From contig JAZARR010000185.1 of the NCBI GenBank assembly GCA_037389465.1, forward strand, positions 2,046,001-2,110,000: a DNA stretch of 64,000 nucleotides, read 5' to 3'. This stretch comes from Baylisascaris procyonis (taxonomy: Eukaryota; Nematoda; Chromadorea; Rhabditida; Ascarididae). The stretch's first letter is position 1; the number at the start of each line of letters is the position of its first letter. Made by a program: the position numbers and the translations under genes. Below are positions 56,413 to 64,000 of the stretch, piece after piece. The notes under the pieces were generated by a model. That model did not search any database, was not told the origin of the DNA, and saw only the letters and a program-made list of their open reading frames with translations.

Positions 56413-59156
56413 GACTCCCCAATCACAGAACAGGATAATTTCCAAGAAAATATTACTAAAAACTAAAAGTAACATTAAAGCTACACAAGGTGAATGGTAA
56501 AAGAATGAGCACAGCAAAAAAGCGTCACAACTATATAGAACTAGAGCGAATTTGAGCGACGCAAATAGTATCGCGAATCAATGGCACAATTTTCGCATTT
56601 AGCTGATGAAAAACTTAACAATTCTAAGTTTGATAACATTTGAATAAAATAATTTCAAAAAAAAAAAAAACCTTCAAAAAGAGTCCATCGCCAAGTTTTT
56701 GTATATTTGCCTTATGCACACATGTCACCCTCTTTCGATTATTCAGCAATGCGTATTGAAAAGCAAAACGTGCAATACGTTCAATATTACGTTGTGTCAC
56801 GATCTTAAATTACAATTCTTTAATATTAACTAACAGCCATATCACCCCTAATCTCCAAAAATAGAACAAACCAATATCCGCTTCCCATAATATCCTTGAA
56901 TATCAATCGCAGCTCAAAAATAAACAGTATTATTTACTTCATGGGAACAAAAATATTTAAAATTTTTTATCAGAGAGAAATTTTTTTTAGTTGGAGAATT
57001 AAAATTTCTTAAATAGTGCGAATTACTTAATTATTGGTGTACATAAAATTTGCTACTTCTAAAAGCATTCTGATAAGGTAATCCAATAGAAAAGCTTTAA
57101 ACGATGAATACTTGGGAAATGCTATTGCGTTGGAACACTACGACTATGCGACTATACGACGGGATCTTTACTATATGACTACTGCAATTCACTTGTAGCG
57201 AAAAACATAAAGATAAAAAATTCCTTCTAAAGGAATTTAATTGAATGAAAATGAAGCCATTATATATTTTTTCTCATAATAGATATTCTCAACAACGTTT
57301 ATTCCACTGTACTATAATCAGACAATCGTTTTAAAAGTTTCTTTTTTTGAAGATAATAAGACTTAAACAATAAATAGCAAAATTGCAAGAGTTCTCTCAT
57401 GTCTCACATGTCAAAAAAAAAGAAAAAAAAATTAAAATTAAAAAATATCAGCAATAAAATAGTAAAAATAGCAAACCTTAATGCTCTCGACAACACCTTT
57501 AATCGCCTCATGTTCCAGGCCCGAATATTCGCCTTCAGTGTTCTCTCGAATCAATACAATATCGATATCCTTATGTCTGCAACGAACCGTCGGAACTGAT
57601 GCGCAATGCAGTACATTTGCATATAGATCAAGTCGTCGTCTCAATTCGACGTTCCTCGATTTGAACGCCGGATCGTTGAATCGTGATTCTATGTTACCCT
57701 GAAAATTAGAAAATTCAATCAATAATAACTTATGGAATTACGAGTGGTTATTGATATTTAAATATTTAAAAACTTTTTGCAAAATAAAGTAAATCGATTA
57801 ATAGGTCAATTAAATTGCTTAATCAATCATAGCATTTCCTAATAACCAAGAAAATGACAGACCTTAATGGCAATTCCGTTTCGTTGAACGGAAACAATAG
57901 CATTTTCAAAAGCATCTTCTCCAACATCCGACGATAGTGCTACTTCTTCGAAATCAACCGGTACCTAAAATGTGGTACTTATGAGGAAATATTGAAACTC
58001 CACAGGATCGTATAAACAATGGAATACTAGAATGAGAATAATTGACTAGCTGATTATAACCATAAAATCAGTAACCATATATCAAATAACTAAAGGAAAA
58101 TGCTTACATTAGCAAAGCGGAAAATGCGTTGTAAATGTGCAACCATTTCGGGTCCTATACCATCACCCGGTAGAACGGTGATCATATGACGTCCACCATA
58201 TTTTCCCAAATGATTCTAAAAATGTGCAAAAATCTAGACGAATGAGAATGATAATCTAAAGAAATCAATAATCTAAATATCTATTTTAACAGTGGAACAA
58301 TATAAAAATATAGTTGCTTACTTTTTAGAAAAGAGGAAATAAAAAATTCATTTATTAAAAACTTTTAAAATGAGTGCAAGAAGTGAGTTAAAATGATTTT
58401 TAGATTATAAACTATTCTTTGGATGGAAGAAAAAGATAATCGGAAATTTTATGGCATCTTAAAAATGCTTAAAATAATACACTTTTTTATTTTTTAATTA
58501 TTCTCGCGGAGTTCTTCAACAGTTTTTTTTTCTACATTTTAAGCACAATTTAGCAATACTTCAAGAACGATTTTCTTTTACCTTTACTTTACCTTTTTAC
58601 TTACCTACATTTCAAAAACTTGTTTTACAAACTCATTATTGGCAATTACGAATTTTAACGAGAATTGGAGTGATAATGAGGAACTCAGAATAATAAAAAC
58701 CTTGGGAATAATATTATGAAACTGCTTTTCAAAAATTCACTTTATAAATGGAATTTAAAAATATGTCAGTCAACTGTCATCATCAAAAGCGAAGAGACAA
58801 TTCACGATTTGTTTTTAATAATGCCGGCGCTCATCCAACCTAACCTTTAATGAACAAGTCGAAGCGTCATATAGATAACCATATAATTGAAAAAAATAAA
58901 AATAAATCAAGGCAAAAAACCATACATTTAATAAATAAAAAAACAAATAAAGTTCAACCTATAAGGAATAACAAGGTAAGCATGGAGTCATCTCAGGAAT
59001 AAAACTTGACAACAATAAAACTAAATGAACAATAAACAGGAAACAAACCCGTTCCCCAGGGAAAGTATGTGGTTGAGTGGCGGCTGCGATACATCTTAAT
59101 GACTGTGTTAAAGTTCGTCGATTTGCAAGCTTTACCAATGATATTACATTATTCAT
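53997..59156 (-). CDS. IDH3G: Isocitrate dehydrogenase [NAD], gamma (regulatory) subunit, mitochondrial
   Basis: Eight minus-strand exons: 59049-59156, 58108-58215, 57863-57964, 57477-57698, 56672-56803, 55678-55902, 55208-55345 and 53997-54110 (stop included), all joining between codons and encoding 382 residues (human gamma 393). Residues 1-36 are basic and Ser/Thr-rich, as in a mitochondrial targeting peptide. KYGGRH (41-46) with LPGDGIGPE (51-59), KSRNVELR (119-126), RHKDIDIV (147-154), [14 protein letters not shown] (157-170) and MHTKDIGG near the end are all present. The wording matches gamma rather than alpha: NLYGNIISN (265-273) has Asn269 and Asn273 where catalytic alpha subunits have metal-binding Asp. 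IDH3 oxidises isocitrate to 2-oxoglutarate in the TCA cycle, with gamma giving allosteric control. Exons 5 and 6 follow AAG acceptors. Confidence 0.95.
56326..56410. repeat. (TA)n microsatellite in an IDH gamma intron
   Basis: Nearly pure TA over about 85 bases in the intron between exons 5 and 6 (55903-56671). Confidence 0.95.
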
Positions 59157-59158
59157 CC

Positions 59159-59165
59159 CTGTAAA
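59159..59165 (-). promoter_or_regulatory. Candidate trans-splice acceptor of the IDH gamma gene
   Basis: On the minus strand TTTACAG ends two bases before the ATG at 59156. This is a textbook position for spliced-leader addition in nematodes and supports the chosen start. Confidence 0.65.
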
Positions 59166-61590
59166 TAAATAATATAAATATACGCATTACGGCTTTAAAA
59201 AGAACAACAACGAAAGTCAGGAAAAAATCTATATGGGGAGACGAAATAATGAATAAAAAGAGGATTGATAACGTAGTGTAATGGATATTGAATTTCCCCA
59301 CCTCCATTACCCCGATGGTAGGTAGTGAGAAGAGAGAGGGAGAAGGGAGGAAGGGGTTGAAAGATGGGGTACATAGGGGAGAAATGGCTAGAAAGAGGTA
59401 AGGCGGCAGTACTCCAGCTCAGATATCAGTCAACTAATAAGAATCTAAAAAAAATCTGATGTCTCGTGAAGTGAAGAAAATTAAAATAAGTTAAATGAAA
59501 TGATAGTCGAGACAAGAAAAGCTATAAAGAACACCAAACAAAAAACAATTTAATAATCGGAATAGTGCCATAAAATTATAAAACTCAAAAACTATAAAAT
59601 TCAAAAAAAAAAAAAATTAAAACTCGAATAAACAGTTGGAAAAGTTGGAGGTAAGAAGTTCGGGACGTCCTTCTCTTCGGGACGTACTTCTCAAGTTCAA
59701 ATATCAAACAAATGAGGTATTACTATCATTTAGTATTATCGTTTCTTAGTAATATCAGCTTCTTTTTCGTTCCAATATTCACAGCAATTTATTAGACGTT
59801 ATAAGAAAGCGATAGGCCAGAAATGAGAAAAAAGATGAGCTGTCCTGGTAATCCTTACAATGAAGCCCAGCTAGACGTTTGTTTTGTGATCGAAATGTTA
59901 CAACGTTTATCACTGTCAGTTTAAGCCACGTGTTTCGACTACTACAATGGCACTAGCATTACACACTGTTTTATGGCTCTCTTCACATCAATATCACCTT
60001 TAAAGATGACTGCGCTTTGCACACTCAGTGATCTCTGGAAGAATCGGTCAGCTGATTTGGAATGAATGCTCAAGAGGCACCCGGCTATCAATTCCAATCT
60101 CACATGTATGAATGCTCAAAAGAGCTGCTCACGCTGACATGTCCAGCATTTCTGAATGAAGACGATATAGGAGGGAGGGAGGGAGGGGAGGAAGGAGGCG
60201 CTAGATCGTTACTGCCAAGCAACACTTGGGCGGCCATCCGTTTAGCACCCCCACCGTTTGCATTGTGCAGCGCGGTTGGACATTTGGATATCGAAAAAGG
60301 AACACTATGACATCCAACCCCTCTCCCTCCCCTCCCCGTTACTCTGCTATCTCCGACGGGCACTAGGAAGTAAAGATGTGAGGCGCAAAACTTCGCGAGG
60401 AAAGGTGACGGACGTGGCTAGGCATGTTTATGGATGGCGGCGACCGGAGGAGGAGGTGGTATCGTGGACCTGCCAGGCAATCATGGTCCAAATGAGAAAG
60501 AAGTCATAGGAAAAGGTTGGAATTCTACGAAGTAAACTAAGAAAAACTAGAACAGCGCTATCAATTTAAAAATTGCACGCCGAAAATTTGCTAATTTTGC
60601 AATGATTTTTCCAATATTTTCCAATCTTTTTTTACGTTCAGTTTTAATAACACATATTTTAATGAGTTTTTCGGGAAGATTCAAAAACGTTCATGTTAAA
60701 TTGCTAGAAAATATTTTAGGAATTATTTACGGATATCGAAAACACAAATCACAACTTAATTATAGTATGAGCCGAATCCAAAAAAAATTCCAGGAAATTA
60801 AATTCTATGAAATGGGAAATTAAGAAATTTCTGGAAAAAACTTCCGAAAACTTTGGCTGAAAAAAATTCTACGAAATGAAAAGTAAAAATTTCAATGATT
60901 GGAATTTTTTCACACCTTCAATGGTTGTAGCAATGAACAAATAATGCATACATAAGCAATATCGATAACGAGTAATGCAGATGCAAAACGATGATGGAAT
61001 TTTACATATTACTTGAGCCAAATTCAAAATAAAACAATAAAAATATAAAAACAAAATGCGCTGGCTAGGATAGAACCATCGATTGCTGGTTTATAAAATG
61101 CGGAAAAAATCGTTAAAAATATATCACCAGCCAGCTTAAACTCGAATCCAACAGCCAAATGGCATAGGATACGACTCGTTGGATAGCATCGTAAACAACC
61201 ACCTACTATACATTGCTGCCAGCCGCTCCGTACTCTCTGCGATTTGTATACTTCTTGCCCACTTCACTCACCACTCACTCACGCTTTTCATCATCGAAAA
61301 ACGACGGTAATTGCTAATTTCATCCGATTTTAACGGAATTATAGACGGTCATTTTACATGTTCTGTCTATCTAATACTTTCAATTCTCCAACAAAAAAAA
61401 GAAGGCAATTAAATTTGGTGGATATTATTCGTAGCACTGATTGACTCCCTACCCATTTCCAGTTAAAACTGCTCTTCAATCATTTGGTCCAAAAACAACG
61501 ATTCATTTATTTGTGCAGCCATACAACCGGTCGGTTTCGTATAGAAGTCCGGTATATTACATTTAACTTATCAGTATTTCAAAATTGAAC
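59166..61590. other. Non-coding region upstream of the IDH gamma gene
   Basis: No gene is supported. The part next to 59166 presumably holds the IDH promoter. A GGGA repeat run lies at about 60171-60193. Open frames at 60062-60363 on both strands overlap this low-complexity block and look composition-driven. A 7-bp exact end pairing at 61060-61135 was checked as a tRNA and rejected. Confidence 0.5.
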
Positions 61591-61747
61591 CTGTAAGGTG
61601 CACACTAATCACTGCCTGTCTACGCGTATGTATTCCTGCACCTATTTTTGGTTCCACATTATAAACCAATGAAACTAAAGTTAGAGAATTTGCTGGCGGT
61701 AATCTATAGCATACATCAGCCATCCAAACCAACATCCCCCTATTCCC
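61591..61747 (-). CDS. Possible exon of an unknown minus-strand gene
   Basis: A minus-strand block bounded by a CTTACAG acceptor and a CAG/GTTCAA donor reads GNRGMLVWMADVCYRLPP, then SLTLVSLVYNVEPKIGAGIH and TRRQAVISVHLT. The residue mix looks more like real protein than its surroundings. It may belong with the block at 61996-62187 upstream on the same strand. No family is recognised. Confidence 0.3.
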
Positions 61748-61995
61748 CTGTAAGGCTCCACTAAAGAATGAGTTTTCCAATTAGATTCATCAGATTTAAA
61801 AAAAAAGCATAGAGATTTCAAAAGTTTCTAAAATTTGCATATATTTTTACAAAGCGAATGCATGCATGAAATTATTTTAGTCAACGTGTTAGCTCGATGA
61901 GAAAATATAAACGTTTTAGCATTTTTTAAAGGATATAAACTGGCAAAATTAGGTTATCGAAATGTTTCAGCGTTTAATATCAATTCCGCAACCAA

Positions 61996-62187
61996 CTATC
62001 GTACGGCTTGATTAAAACCCCTGGCATTCAAGTTTCTCAAAATTTGCGAGAAGAATTCCGATGGTCCACGGCAACTTCTTGGATGTTGTCGCCCAACCTT
62101 CAAGGATTTATTTAAATTTCTTAAGGCTCTTGCAACAACTGCGCCAATCTTGTTACCAATTGCTATTCCCAATTGCACCACCTGTAT
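61996..62187 (-). CDS. Possible terminal exon of an unknown minus-strand gene
   Basis: After an ATACAG that could be an acceptor, the minus strand reads VVQLGIAIGNKIGAVVARAL, RNLNKSLKVGRQHPRSCRGP and SEFFSQILRNLNARGFNQAV up to a TAG. An amphipathic, Ala/Ile-rich helix is followed by a basic segment. Two other frames are partly open here too. A GGGGTTTTAA donor-like site near the end would instead allow joining to the block at 61591-61747. No family is recognised. Confidence 0.25.
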   Translation of the reverse strand: MQVVQLGIAIGNKIGAVVARALRNLNKSLKVGRQHPRSCRGPSEFFSQILRNLNARGFNQAVR

Positions 62188-62394
62188 AGGTGTGGTAGGT
62201 CTCTGTCTATATGATATCCGAGCATGAAAAAAAAAGATCCTTAAAATGTGGATAATGTATAAGATTTTAAAAATAAGGCAACAACATATTATAAAATAAA
62301 CGCACAGGAAAACATTTTTAAAAGCATTACAGCGAAAAAATAACATGAAGCAATATAGTGTACCTTCTCGTAGTAACAACGAAAATAACCCCAA

Positions 62395-64000
62395 AAAACT
62401 AGCAGCTACAAGTTATGATCCCATAATATGAATTGTAGATTAACCCTAATCCGCATCTCACCCCTTACCCGACCCTTCCCTCCGATACGGGGAGAAAGAC
62501 CTGTACGGGAGCAATTGGTAGCGATATGTAAAGGTTTCGAGCACCATTTGTTTTGAATTCACAAGCGCACTGTCGTTCATCTCAAAAAAACTCGTTGAGG
62601 TGCATCGCACCTACTTTATTTAACAGTAAAAAACATAAAGGATCCTTGTTTCTTTGTATATTTTTTATGATGAACGCTTGGCCTATATTTTCTTTAATTG
62701 TAAAATATAAAATAAAAATATTTTTGCTGTTACAAAACATCCAGCCTATATTGTAAAAATAAAAAAATATCCCCCGTAAAAAGGCGCCTCTCTTATTAAA
62801 GAAGTGAAGCAGAGTCATAACGAACATTTGCATGATCCTTTAAAGCTGTGAAGAACCTAGCTCATAGTTGAATACACATGCAAGCTTAGCCAGCTTAAAA
62901 ACATTCATCGCAAAAATATTCAACTATAGAAGACAAGGGCATCTGAGTTACATGCAGTCCCGATCACAACCGAGTTTAATCGATGGCCATAGGTGATCGG
63001 TTTTAATCCAAGTTTAACCAAATCTCATATGGTCACATCTCCAACTTGGTCATGTTCACGACTAGGATGGACTCACCTCAAGTCAATAAATAATAAAAGG
63101 TCAAGCTACAAGCCGGACTTAATGAAAGGTCAAGCTACAAGCCAAATGAAACATCGTTAACGCCAACACAGCAAAACCGTATACAGCAACGGAGCGAAGT
63201 GTGCGCTCAACGACACCCTCTCTGCGACACAATACGCGAGCTGCCACTCCAGCACTTACATGCGTTCACAAAAAATCTCTATCAATCTCTCGTTTTCTTT
63301 CTTTCCCTCTCTCATGCTCTTTCTTTCTCTCGTGTTTTCTCTCTCGTTCTCCCTTCGTCTTTCTAACTTCTCTCGCTGTTCAATTTACAGTTCGACAGTT
63401 TGATCTCTCGAAAAAAAATTGCGCTAAAAAATAGCATCAACTATATAGAACGTTAGAGAAATAAACAAATACCTCTCAAGTTAAACAAAAAAAATTCCCT
63501 CCATCTCACTATGGTCGATCAAAACTCTTTGAAACTACGGACTTTTTCCCGCTGAAAAAAATCCGTCTAAGAAAATTCAAATTTCGAATATTGGGCAAAG
63601 TGCCAAAGGAAATTTTCACCCTTTCCTCTAGATCTTATGCTTTCGTGTAACATGTCGAAACTTTCTATTCCACCTTTGGCTCACTTTCTGTTTAATTATT
63701 TGATATTTATAGGGAGGAGGGGGGGGGTACCGTAATTAGCGACCAGTACCCCCTCCTCTGTTCTCATCGAATTCGGCAATGACTTGCTCATTAAACGATG
63801 AAAATATTGAATTACAGCAATTACTAACGGATGGGATATTCTGGTGTTGAGGAACATTTAAGACGAATCGATAGATGCACTTATAGTTGAATAAATCATT
63901 GCAATTTGCATATTTAATTAAATCAAACTCTTCGAAATAATCGTTTATACAAGATTTCAAAGTTGAATTAACAAAATAAGCAACATTCTATGATCGGATG
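62395..64000. other. Non-coding right end of window
   Basis: No gene is supported. A direct repeat of AAAGGTCAAGCTACAAGCC occurs at 63096-63114 and 63124-63142 (28-base spacing). A strongly pyrimidine-rich TCTC/TTTC tract spans about 63280-63370. A 74-codon minus-strand frame (63736-63960) has Cys-rich content but no recognisable motif, and could be the edge of a gene beyond the window. Confidence 0.5.
63096..63142 (+). repeat. Two-copy 19-bp direct repeat
   Basis: AAAGGTCAAGCTACAAGCC occurs twice without change, with starts 28 bases apart. It is probably a short tandem duplication in intergenic DNA. Confidence 0.85.

Noticed and set aside
61060..61135. 76-base segment with exactly pairing 7-base ends (GCTGGCT/AGCCAGC), tRNA-sized
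   Set aside because: No consistent D, anticodon and T arms could be formed on either strand, and A and B boxes are lacking.

Overview
This window looks like nuclear DNA of a nematode or a close relative. The supported genes are split by introns with T-rich TTTTCAG-type 3' splice sites, and three of the four start just downstream of an acceptor with no obvious coding exon before it, as expected for spliced-leader trans-splicing. The DNA is AT-rich and full of simple repeats and decayed mobile elements. No bacterial-type operons, CRISPR arrays, rRNA or convincing tRNA genes were seen. The species cannot be named from the sequence alone.

Layout. 1-5.4 kb is mostly non-coding, with short hairpins, microsatellites, a decayed LINE-like fragment and one possible 69-aa membrane protein. 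5.4-12.0 kb (+) holds a nine-exon lysosomal phospholipase A2 / LCAT-family gene whose exons join into a 417-residue protein with a complete Ser-Asp-His triad. 12.0-17.9 kb is repeat-rich intergenic DNA with a second LINE-like fragment and one copy of a promoter-bearing dispersed repeat. 17.9-18.9 kb (+) is a single-exon RCC1-repeat gene resembling RCCD1. 19.7-44.9 kb (+) is one very large gene for an SHPRH-type SNF2 ATPase / RING ubiquitin ligase with about 28 recognisable exons; its extreme N-terminal exons and a few junctions stay uncertain. 44.9-47.4 kb has no convincing gene. 47.4-52.6 kb is a 5.2 kb degenerate TGTCTG/CAGACA tract whose strand orientation flips twice. 54.0-59.2 kb (-) is an eight-exon gene for the regulatory gamma subunit of mitochondrial NAD-isocitrate dehydrogenase. 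59.2-64 kb is mostly non-coding with two coding-like minus-strand blocks.

The four solid genes belong to unrelated housekeeping functions: lysosomal lipid breakdown, an RCC1-type chromatin-associated factor, DNA-damage tolerance through PCNA ubiquitination, and the TCA cycle. The clearest unusual features are the strand-switching simple-sequence tract, a pair of dispersed repeats carrying an identically spaced TATA box and initiator, a set of homology-supported introns ending in AAG instead of CAG, a 125-bp-arm inverted repeat in an SHPRH intron, and an SHPRH protein that keeps all ATPase and RING residues but has a degraded PHD finger and no visible linker-histone domain.
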